Shown: in pieces, positions 1 to 6,147 of the stretch
Numbering within the stretch: the stretch's first letter is position 1
Layout of the letters: each line of letters opens with the position of its first letter
From: an uncultured Duganella sp.
GTDB taxonomy: Bacteria > Pseudomonadota > Gammaproteobacteria > Burkholderiales > Burkholderiaceae
DNA: 11,449 nt
Direction: 5' to 3'
Assembly: GCA_946482635.1 (NCBI GenBank)
Contig: CAMLSG010000178.1
Location: 1-11,449 of the forward strand
Translations under genes and position numbers: made by a program
The notes under the pieces: model-generated
The model's input: only the letters and a program-made list of their open reading frames with translations
Databases searched by the model: none
Told to the model about the DNA's origin: nothing

Positions 1-6
1 AAGCTG

Positions 7-279
7 ATGGCACTGCCGGAGTTGAAACGACTGGCCGATGCGATTGAAAAGCGCAGCGGCGGCGAGCGGCATGGAGCGCTGCTTGAAACCGATCCGGCCC
101 CGCGCGATGTGAAAGGCAATCCGTACTACCAGCTCATTTTCGTGGAAAACGGCGATGACATGGCGCAAGCGGTGGCAAGCTTCCTGGTCTCGCATGTGAA
201 CGGCGAAATCCTCGTCGAGGACGATGTCAGCGGCGAGCTGATGTCGCTTGATCAATGGCGCAAAGGCTTGAAGGACTAA
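7..279 (+). CDS. Short hypothetical protein, possibly truncated at its 5' end
   Basis: I do not recognise this 90-residue protein. It looks soluble and acidic, with no signal peptide or membrane segment. A central YYQLIF stretch (about residues 41-46) and a C-terminal SLDQWRKGL segment suggest a compact alpha/beta fold. The reading frame is open to the left edge, since the two codons before the ATG (AAG, CTG) are sense, so the true start may lie outside the window and no ribosome binding site can be judged. The stop is 3 bases before the ATG of the glutathione S-transferase-like gene. An AAGGA motif at 271-275, inside this gene's end, can serve that next gene, so the two are probably co-transcribed and translationally linked. 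The function is unknown. Confidence 0.6.
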   Translation: MALPELKRLADAIEKRSGGERHGALLETDPAPRDVKGNPYYQLIFVENGDDMAQAVASFLVSHVNGEILVEDDVSGELMSLDQWRKGLKD

Positions 280-282
280 ACC

Positions 283-912
283 ATGTACACCCTCTACTAT
301 GGCCGCGGCACGGCCAGCCTGGCGATCCACGCGGCGCTGAAAGAGATCGGCGCACCTTACGAACTGGCGGAAATCGACATTGAAGCGGGCCAGCAGCGCA
401 GCCCTGAATACCTGCGTATCAATCCGCAGGGCAAAGTCCCTACCCTCCTCATTGATGGCAAGCCTTTCACCGAATCCGCGGCCTTGATGATGATGCTGGC
501 CGAACGCCACCCGCAATCGAACCTGGCGCCGCCCGCCGGTTCGCTGGCGCGCGCCGAATGGTATGAATTGATCGTGATGATGGCAAATAGCCTGGGCAAT
601 AACTTCCGCCTGTGGTTCTACCCGTCGGACCTTAACAGCACGAAGGAAGACAGCGCGCTGCGCGCTGCAATCCAGCAGCGCATCGAATCGGCGTGGGCGA
701 CGCTCGATGCGCGCCTGGCCGATAATGGCCCTTACCTGCTGGGCGAAACGTTCTCCGGCGCGGACCTGATGCTGACCATGTACATGCGCTGGTCGCGCAA
801 TATGCCGCGCCCTGCAACGGCCTGGCCGGCGTTGCAAAAATATGCCGACATGATGCGCGCCCGCCCAAGCTGGCGCCACATTACGGAAGTTGAAGCATTA
901 ACTGGATGGTAA
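283..912 (+). CDS. Glutathione S-transferase family protein
   Basis: This 209-residue cytosolic protein has the two-domain GST fold at the usual family length. The N-terminal thioredoxin-like domain (about 1-80) shows the glutathione-binding pattern: a GKVPTL loop at 50-55 with the cis-proline P53, and TES at 63-65, which normally contacts the gamma-glutamyl group. The C-terminal helical domain (about 88-209) contains SGADLML at 158-164, the Ser-x-x-Asp helix N-capping box typical of GSTs. The place where beta-class GSTs such as E. coli GstA carry the catalytic Cys10 aligns by eye with A11 here, so Ser12 or Tyr5/Tyr6 are the likelier candidates. The substrate is unknown: it could detoxify electrophiles or act as a thiol transferase. 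AAGGA at 271-275 lies 7 bases before the ATG. The gene sits in a compact unit with the unknown genes on either side. Confidence 0.9.
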   Translation: MYTLYYGRGTASLAIHAALKEIGAPYELAEIDIEAGQQRSPEYLRINPQGKVPTLLIDGKPFTESAALMMMLAERHPQSNLAPPAGSLARAEWYELIVMMANSLGNNFRLWFYPSDLNSTKEDSALRAAIQQRIESAWATLDARLADNGPYLLGETFSGADLMLTMYMRWSRNMPRPATAWPALQKYADMMRARPSWRHITEVEALTGW

Positions 913-915
913 AAG

Positions 916-1536
916 ATGTTCAAGAAGTTGTTTGCGGCGTTCAGCGCCAAATCGAAGCTCCGCGCTGACGCGCCGTACGGCACGGAAGAATTAAACACCG
1001 TGCACAAGATGCTGTTCGCCGACGATGTCGGCCAGCTGTTTGGAGAAGCTCCGGATGCGCGCGTGGTACAGGCCATCGCGCAAGATGCCAACGAAGAATC
1101 GCGCGTGCGCCTGCTGGCCGCGCACTGGCTGCGCGCCAACGGCCACTCCCCAGGCACCCCGGAAGTGCTGGGGGTGGTGATCGAGGTGCCGCTGGATGGC
1201 AGCATGGACACCCTGGCCGCCTACGCCGACGGGCGCGTACGCTATATCAACCAGACCGGCCGTACCGCCGTTTTCGAAGGTGCGCCAGCCGATGTGGCAG
1301 CGCAGGCCAAAGTACTGGTGGCAAGCGCCATCCCGGCCTTCATCAAGGCCTCGCAGCAAAAACCGGTCTACGCGCCGGGTGCCGGCCAGTTGCGCTTTAC
1401 TTTCCTGTCGCAGGACGGCAATCGCGTGACCGATGGATTCTTCAGCGACATCGTGAGGGATGAACTGGCCAAGCCCGTTCTCGAGCATGGCCAGCGCCTG
1501 CTGGACCTGGTGGTCAAGCAGGGGAACGCGCAGTAA
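916..1536 (+). CDS. Hypothetical protein of unknown function
   Basis: I do not recognise this 206-residue protein. It begins MFKKLF and has no convincing signal peptide or membrane helix, so it is probably cytosolic. Residues about 50-75 (VVQAIAQ...RVRLLAAHWLRANGH) look like paired helices. Residues about 85-205 look alpha/beta, with strands around GVVIEVPL, GRVRYIN and LRFTFL and a helical C-terminus. Its ATG follows the GST stop by 3 bases with a weak GGA element at 904-906, which suggests translational coupling with the GST. Its 3' end runs 23 bases into the end of the convergent MFS gene, so no separate terminator fits between them. No function can be assigned. Confidence 0.75.
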   Translation: MFKKLFAAFSAKSKLRADAPYGTEELNTVHKMLFADDVGQLFGEAPDARVVQAIAQDANEESRVRLLAAHWLRANGHSPGTPEVLGVVIEVPLDGSMDTLAAYADGRVRYINQTGRTAVFEGAPADVAAQAKVLVASAIPAFIKASQQKPVYAPGAGQLRFTFLSQDGNRVTDGFFSDIVRDELAKPVLEHGQRLLDLVVKQGNAQ

Positions 1537-2749
1537 GCGCTGCGGGTGCGGACTGCACCCGTCCGATCCACCATACCGCGAACAGGATCAGCGCCGAGGC
1601 GATGATGCCGATGGTACCGTAACCCAGCAAATGCCCTGCCGCATCGGTATGCACCAGCAGGCCACCGGCGAAGGCGCCAATCCCCGTCCCCATCTGCTGT
1701 ACCGCCGCATTCGCGCTGAGGAAAGCGCCGCGCCGTTTTGGCTCCGGGATGGTGGTCAGCAGCGCCTGCAGCGGCACGAAGCGTCCCGACATCGCCACCA
1801 TGAAGAATGGGAAGAACAGCATGATCACCAGCAGCGGGATCTGCGGCATATGGGTCATGAACAGCGTCGGCGCGACTGAGAACAGCGCCACCCAGCGGAA
1901 CACGCGCTGCTTGCCGGCCTTGTCCGACCAGCCGCCGATCAGGCGTGAACTGAACAGGGTGGCGATGCCGCCGCACAGGTAGACATAGCTGATCTGCGCC
2001 GGCTCGACGCCAAGGTTCCCGACCAGCATAGGCGAGATGAAGGGAATCACCATCATGCCGCTGACCGTCACCACAAAGCACAGCAGGAAACCGCGTAAGT
2101 GGGCGCCCACGGTGAACAGTCCGAGCAGCTCTGGCAACACGCGCGCCAGGGGCACCGGCGCGTTCGCCAGGTGCGCCGTCATCGAAGGCAGCGTGCGCGC
2201 AGCAACAACCCATACCAGCATCGACAGCACGACCAGCAGGTAGAACGGCGACTGCCAGCCGAAGTGCGCGCCGAGCATGACGCCAATCGGCACGCCGGCA
2301 ATCGCGGCCATGCTGAAGGAAGTCATCACGACACCCGTGGCGGCGCCGCGGCGCTCCTGCGGAATCAGGTCGGCAATGATGGACATGCTGATCGCACCGA
2401 GCACGCCGCCCGTCATGCCGGCAAAGGCGCGCGACAGCACCAGAACGTGGAAGTTAGGCGCCAGCGCGCAGGCCAGGTTCGACAGGTTGAACAGCATGAA
2501 AACGACGAGCTGCAGTTTCTTGCGGTCGAAGCGGTCGGCATACGTCGCAGCCAGCAGGCCGGAAAGGCCGGCGCACCAGGCGTAGGCCGATACGGCGCCC
2601 GAAACCTGGGCCGCCGATATGGTGAACGCCTTCATCAGTTGCGGAGCGAGCGGCATCATGACCATGAAGTCCATGATGACGGTGAATTGTATGAACGCCA
2701 GCAGCCATAGGACTGTGCGTTCGCGTTGCGGAGTAAGTGTCTGGGTCAT
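1514..2749 (-). CDS. MFS transporter, probable drug/proton antiporter (DHA1-like)
   Basis: This 411-residue inner-membrane protein has the length and hydrophobicity expected of twelve transmembrane helices. The first helix carries MDFMVMMPLAPQLM (26-39), resembling the D27-type motif of drug/proton antiporters. The loop between helices 2 and 3 has YADRFDRKKL (70-79), the MFS motif A. A glycine/proline-rich stretch in helix 5 (AAIAGVPIGVMLG) resembles motif C of exporters. These features favour efflux, but the substrate cannot be read from the sequence. The start overlaps the padR stop by one base (TGATG at 2747-2751) and no good ribosome binding site precedes it, so translation is probably coupled to padR. 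The operon arrangement suggests that PadR represses this pump and that its ligand or metal relieves repression. An importer role is not excluded. Confidence 0.88.
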   Translation of the reverse strand: MTQTLTPQRERTVLWLLAFIQFTVIMDFMVMMPLAPQLMKAFTISAAQVSGAVSAYAWCAGLSGLLAATYADRFDRKKLQLVVFMLFNLSNLACALAPNFHVLVLSRAFAGMTGGVLGAISMSIIADLIPQERRGAATGVVMTSFSMAAIAGVPIGVMLGAHFGWQSPFYLLVVLSMLVWVVAARTLPSMTAHLANAPVPLARVLPELLGLFTVGAHLRGFLLCFVVTVSGMMVIPFISPMLVGNLGVEPAQISYVYLCGGIATLFSSRLIGGWSDKAGKQRVFRWVALFSVAPTLFMTHMPQIPLLVIMLFFPFFMVAMSGRFVPLQALLTTIPEPKRRGAFLSANAAVQQMGTGIGAFAGGLLVHTDAAGHLLGYGTIGIIASALILFAVWWIGRVQSAPAALTARSPA

Positions 2750-3273
2750 CAGTCTAGATTGTTAATTTCAGTGATGGCGCGCTTGAGAATAGCGCGAATT
2801 GCGTCGACGTGCTCGCGGGTGGTGCGCGGGCCTCGGCCGCGGGTGATCACGGCGTCTTTCAGGGCGTGCATCAGGGTGCGCAGGTCGCCGCCGTCTTCGC
2901 CGCGCGCGTTCTCGACCAGGCGCGCCATGTAGGCGTCCACCATATTGCGGTTCTCATCGAGGAACTGCTGCCCTTCCGGCAGGATCGAATACAGCTTCTT
3001 GTTGCCTTCCTTGACGATGTCGACATGGCCCATGTCGGCCATCATCGACAGCAGCGGGTAAATGGCGCCAGGGCTGGGCGAGTAACTGCCGCCGGTCAGC
3101 GTTTCCAGTTCCTTGATGATTTCGTAGCCGTGGCGCGGTTTATCGGCGATCAGTTGCAGCACAACGTAGCGCATGGCGCCCGCATCAAACATCTTTGGGC
3201 CGCGGCCGCCGCCGCGCTGGTGATGGTGGTGCTCATGGTGCAGCCGGTGGTGGCCGCGGAAAAAGTGGAACAT
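2749..3273 (-). CDS. PadR-family repressor with His-rich N-terminus (YqjI-like)
   Basis: This is a 174-residue DNA-binding regulator. The PadR winged-helix domain spans about 30-105 and shows the family hallmarks HGYEI (48-52) and YSPSPGAIYPLL (64-75). Residues about 105-125 and 152-172 form the helices expected to dimerise. The N-terminal tail has nine histidines within the first 18 residues, including four in a row at 15-18, followed by a glycine-rich linker. This architecture resembles E. coli YqjI, a nickel-responsive PadR protein with a metal-binding N-terminal extension, although cysteines are absent here. Metal sensing is inferred. The frame is open upstream to 3405, but the ATG at 3273 has GAGGAGG five bases before it and gives the normal YqjI-like layout. 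The gene is co-transcribed with the MFS pump and is probably autoregulated through the operator at 3291-3321. Confidence 0.9.
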   Translation of the reverse strand: MFHFFRGHHRLHHEHHHHQRGGGRGPKMFDAGAMRYVVLQLIADKPRHGYEIIKELETLTGGSYSPSPGAIYPLLSMMADMGHVDIVKEGNKKLYSILPEGQQFLDENRNMVDAYMARLVENARGEDGGDLRTLMHALKDAVITRGRGPRTTREHVDAIRAILKRAITEINNLD

Positions 3274-3278
3274 GGCTT

Positions 3279-3285
3279 CCTCCTC
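3279..3285 (-). promoter_or_regulatory. Ribosome binding site fixing the padR start
   Basis: On the minus strand this reads GAGGAGG, a near-perfect anti-16S match, five bases before the ATG at 3273. It decides the start against an upstream in-frame ATG at 3405, which would add 44 residues translated from the operator and promoter region. Confidence 0.85.
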
Positions 3286-3290
3286 AAAAG

Positions 3291-3321
3291 TTAAGATATA
3301 TCTCAATAAGACATATCTTAA
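3291..3321. promoter_or_regulatory. Probable PadR operator, 31-bp imperfect palindrome with two repeated boxes
   Basis: The site is an inverted repeat centred on 3306 with 13 of 15 pairs matching. The outer nine bases on each side (TTAAGATAT and ATATCTTAA) are perfect. It can also be read as two direct copies of AAGAYATATCT, at 3293-3303 and 3308-3318, differing at one base and spaced 15 bp start to start. The first copy contains the perfect palindrome AGATATATCT. It lies 17 bp upstream of the padR start codon and covers the predicted padR -10 box, as expected for autorepression by a dimer or pair of dimers. It also sits in the divergent region shared with homospermidine synthase. The palindrome is seen directly; PadR binding is inferred. 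Confidence 0.75.
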
Positions 3322-3342
3322 CCCATTTTTTGCAAAATGCAA
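3315..3342 (-). promoter_or_regulatory. Predicted sigma70-type promoter of padR-MFS
   Basis: On the minus strand, TTGCAT (3337-3342) and TAAGAT (3315-3320) are separated by 16 bp. The -10 box lies inside the distal half of the operator, so a bound repressor would block polymerase. The -35 overlaps a small perfect inverted repeat, TTGCA-AAA-TGCAA at 3330-3342. The match is moderate and no start site has been measured. Confidence 0.45.
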
Positions 3343-3419
3343 GAAGGGGGGAATGTTAAATCCCGCATGGAAGCCAACCGGTGCGCGCCACACAATAGGC
3401 ATCACTAAGGGGAGGCAGG

Positions 3420-4838
3420 ATGGACACGCATAAGAAATACGGCGCGCTGCCGGGGCGCCTGGTCATGCTCGGTTTCGGCAGCATTGGCCAGGCAGTATTG
3501 CCGCTACTGTTTCGTCACTTTGAACTCAAGCCGTCGCAGGTTACGGTGGTGTCGCGCGGTCCTGACAAGAGCGGCATCGCCGAGGAATACGGAATCGCGT
3601 ACGAAGCTACCCCACTGGTAGAGGGGAATCTCGAAAGCATCCTCGATCCGCTGCTGCAGAAAGGCGATTTCCTGCTCAACCTGTCGGTGGATGTATCGAG
3701 CCTGGACCTGATCCGCTATTGCTGGCGGCGCGGCGTGCTTTACCTCGACACCTGCACCGAACCGTGGAAAGGCTTTTACGAAGACGAGCAACTGTCGCTG
3801 TCGCAGCGCTCCAACTACGCGCTGCGCGAAGCGGTGCTGGCGTTCCGCCTGGACAAGCGCCACGGCGCAACGGCCGTAGTGACGCAAGGCGCCAATCCGG
3901 GCCTGGCCTCCGTGCTGGTCAAGCAGGCGCTGATGAACATGGCGCGCGACCAGCATCTGGAGGTGGAGCGCCCGGCTTGCTACGAGGACTGGGCCAAGCT
4001 GGCGCAAATGCTGGAGATCAAGGTGATCCACATCGCCGAACGGGATACGCAAATCTCCAGCCGCCGCAAGGCGCGCGATGAATTCGTCAATACCTGGTCG
4101 GTCGATGGTTTCGTCAGCGAAGGCCTGCAGCCGGCGGAACTGGGCTGGGGCAGCCACGAGAGGCACTGGCCGGCCGACGCCGAGCGCCACGGCTATGGCA
4201 GCGACGCGGCGATCTACCTGAAGCGTCCCGGCATCGCGACGCGCGTGCGCAGCTGGACGCCGCTCGAAGGTCCTTACCACGGCTTCCTCGTCACACACGC
4301 CGAGTCGATATCGATTGCCGACCACCTGACGCTGCGCGAAAACAATGAGGTGGTTTATCGCCCAACCGTGCACTACGCCTACCATCCCTGCGACGACGCC
4401 GTGCTGTCGCTGCACGAAGTGGCCGGCAAGAATTGGAAACAGCAGAATGAGCAGCGCATCATCGGCAAGGAAATCGAAACCGGGATGGACGAACTGGGCG
4501 TGCTCCTGATGGGCAATCCCAAAGGCGCTTACTGGTTCGGTTCGCGCCTCACTATCGGCCAGGCCCGTGAACTGGCGCCGCATAATTCCGCGACGTCGCT
4601 GCAAGTGGTGGCCGGCATCCTGGGCGGCATGGCATGGGCGCTGCGCAATCCCGACTGCGGCGTGGTGGAACCGGACGATATCGACGACCAGCTCGTAATG
4701 GAAATTGCCGCGCCCTACCTGGGCGAACTGGTTGGCGTGTATGGCGACTGGACGCCGCTGAAGGAACGCAGTGGCCTGTTCGACGAGCCGCGCGACCAGG
4801 ACGATCCCTGGCAGTTCCTGAACTTCCGCGTTACCTGA
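3420..4838 (+). CDS. hss: Homospermidine synthase
   Basis: This 472-residue cytosolic enzyme belongs to the saccharopine dehydrogenase-like bacterial homospermidine synthases (EC 2.5.1.44), which use NAD to join two putrescines into homospermidine and release ammonia. Length matches the family (about 470-480). The Rossmann start LVMLGFGSIGQAVLPLL (14-30) has GFGSIG at 18-23. Residues D91, E114 (in TCTEPW), N159 (in GANPG), E207, W226, E234, H293 and E295 sit at a constant offset of three from the active-site residues I recall for the Blastochloris viridis enzyme, so catalysis looks intact. A strong AAGGGGAGG (3407-3415) precedes the ATG by four bases. The PuuB-like oxidase follows after one base. 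The gene is divergent from padR and may share its operator region. A candidate promoter (TTGCAA at 3330-3335, TTAAAT at 3356-3361) has a poor 20-bp spacing. The true amine substrate in this organism is not shown. Confidence 0.93.
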   Translation: MDTHKKYGALPGRLVMLGFGSIGQAVLPLLFRHFELKPSQVTVVSRGPDKSGIAEEYGIAYEATPLVEGNLESILDPLLQKGDFLLNLSVDVSSLDLIRYCWRRGVLYLDTCTEPWKGFYEDEQLSLSQRSNYALREAVLAFRLDKRHGATAVVTQGANPGLASVLVKQALMNMARDQHLEVERPACYEDWAKLAQMLEIKVIHIAERDTQISSRRKARDEFVNTWSVDGFVSEGLQPAELGWGSHERHWPADAERHGYGSDAAIYLKRPGIATRVRSWTPLEGPYHGFLVTHAESISIADHLTLRENNEVVYRPTVHYAYHPCDDAVLSLHEVAGKNWKQQNEQRIIGKEIETGMDELGVLLMGNPKGAYWFGSRLTIGQARELAPHNSATSLQVVAGILGGMAWALRNPDCGVVEPDDIDDQLVMEIAAPYLGELVGVYGDWTPLKERSGLFDEPRDQDDPWQFLNFRVT

Positions 4839-4839
4839 C

Positions 4840-6147
4840 ATGGGCACGCTGCTGCGCAAAGAACTGGGCGTCATCGAGAACTCATACTATGAGGCCAGCG
4901 TGCAGCGCGCAGCCGCCCTGCCCCCGCTGGCCGGCAGCACCAGCGCCGACGTATGCGTGGTGGGCGGCGGCCTGGCAGGGCTTTCCGCCGCACTGGAACT
5001 GGCGGAACGCGGCTATTCCGTGGTCCTGCTGGAAGCCCAGCGCCTGGGCTGGGGCGCCTCGGGCCGCAACGGTGGACAAGTGCTGCCTGGCTTCGGGAAC
5101 GACGGCGAGCATGCCATCGAGCGCCAGTTGCCGCGCGAAGATGCGCGCCGCGCCTGGGACGCTTCCGTGGCTGGCGTGCAGCTGCTGCGCAAGCGCATCG
5201 ACAAGTACAGCATCGACTGCGACTACAAGCCCGGCGCGCTGAGCCTCGCCGTCAAACCCAGAAAGATGCGAGCGCTGGAAGCGTGGGGGCGGCATGTGGA
5301 GAAGGCATACGGCTACCCGCTGCACTGGATCTCGCCGCACGAGATTGGCCGTTGGATCGACAGCCCGCGCTTCCACGCCGGCGTGGCCGATATGGGGGGC
5401 GGACATGTGCATCCGCTGAAGTACACACTGGGCCTCGCGCGCGCTGCAATGGCGGCCGGCGTGCGCGTGTACGAAGACTCGCCAGTATTCCTGCTGGAGC
5501 GCGGCGACACGCCGCTGGTGCACACCGCTCAAGGCCAGGTGGCCGCGCGCTTTGTGGTGCTGGGTGCGAACGTCTACCTCGCGGAGTACGGCAACCTGGT
5601 GCCGCAGGTCAGCGCCCGCATCATGCCGGTCGGGACCTACATCGTCGCCACCGAGGAGCTAGGCAAGGAACTTGCAGAGAGCCTGCTGCCGCGCCGCAGC
5701 GCCGTTTCAGACACCAATTTCGTACTGGACTACTTCCGCCTCAGCGCCGACCACCGGCTGCTGTTCGGAGCCGGCGACAGCTATAGCGGGAAGACCCCTG
5801 CCAACCTGGTCGAACGCATACGGCGCCGCATGGTAGCCGTGTTCCCGCAACTGGCGGACGTGGGCGTCGATTACGCGTGGGGCGGCTTCATCGACATCAG
5901 CATGAACCGCGCGCCCGACATTGGACGGTTGGGCAGCAACATCTACTACATGCAAGGGTTCTCAGGCCACGGCCTGGCCTTTACCGGCATGGCCGGCCTG
6001 CTGGTGGCGGAGGCAATTGCGGGCCAGGCGGAGCGCTTCGACATCTTCGCGCGCATAAAGCACGCCCCCTTCCCCGGCGGCACGCTGCTGCGTACGCCGG
6101 CGCTGGTGCTGGGCATGCTCTATTTCCAGATGCGCGATATGTTCTAG
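4840..6147 (+). CDS. FAD-dependent amine oxidoreductase, PuuB-like (DAO superfamily)
   Basis: This 435-residue flavoprotein matches the length and layout of E. coli PuuB (gamma-glutamylputrescine oxidase, 426 residues). It has a PuuB-like NSYYEAS near the N-terminus (14-20) and an FAD-binding Rossmann motif VCVVGGGLAGLSAAL at 38-52 ending at E65. WGASGRNGGQ at 71-80 is the segment next to the flavin in this family. A C-terminal flavin-contact motif MQGFSGHGLAFTG spans 371-383. Members oxidise an amine C-N bond with oxygen to give an aldehyde or imine, plus ammonia or an amine, and peroxide. The ATG follows the hss stop after one base, so translation is probably coupled, and a polyamine or its derivative is the likely substrate. 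No gamma-glutamyl-polyamine synthetase (PuuA) is visible here, so the substrate may be a free polyamine. The gene ends in a CTAG shared with the convergent glk-hexR stop. Confidence 0.87.
   Translation: MGTLLRKELGVIENSYYEASVQRAAALPPLAGSTSADVCVVGGGLAGLSAALELAERGYSVVLLEAQRLGWGASGRNGGQVLPGFGNDGEHAIERQLPREDARRAWDASVAGVQLLRKRIDKYSIDCDYKPGALSLAVKPRKMRALEAWGRHVEKAYGYPLHWISPHEIGRWIDSPRFHAGVADMGGGHVHPLKYTLGLARAAMAAGVRVYEDSPVFLLERGDTPLVHTAQGQVAARFVVLGANVYLAEYGNLVPQVSARIMPVGTYIVATEELGKELAESLLPRRSAVSDTNFVLDYFRLSADHRLLFGAGDSYSGKTPANLVERIRRRMVAVFPQLADVGVDYAWGGFIDISMNRAPDIGRLGSNIYYMQGFSGHGLAFTGMAGLLVAEAIAGQAERFDIFARIKHAPFPGGTLLRTPALVLGMLYFQMRDMF

Noticed and set aside
3274..3405. A 44-residue N-terminal extension of PadR from an upstream ATG
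   Set aside because: It would translate the operator and promoter region, and the internal ATG at 3273 has an excellent ribosome binding site.
3504..4874. A 456-codon open frame antisense to homospermidine synthase
   Set aside because: It is a shadow of hss caused by GC-biased third codon positions; no domain or start signal supports it.
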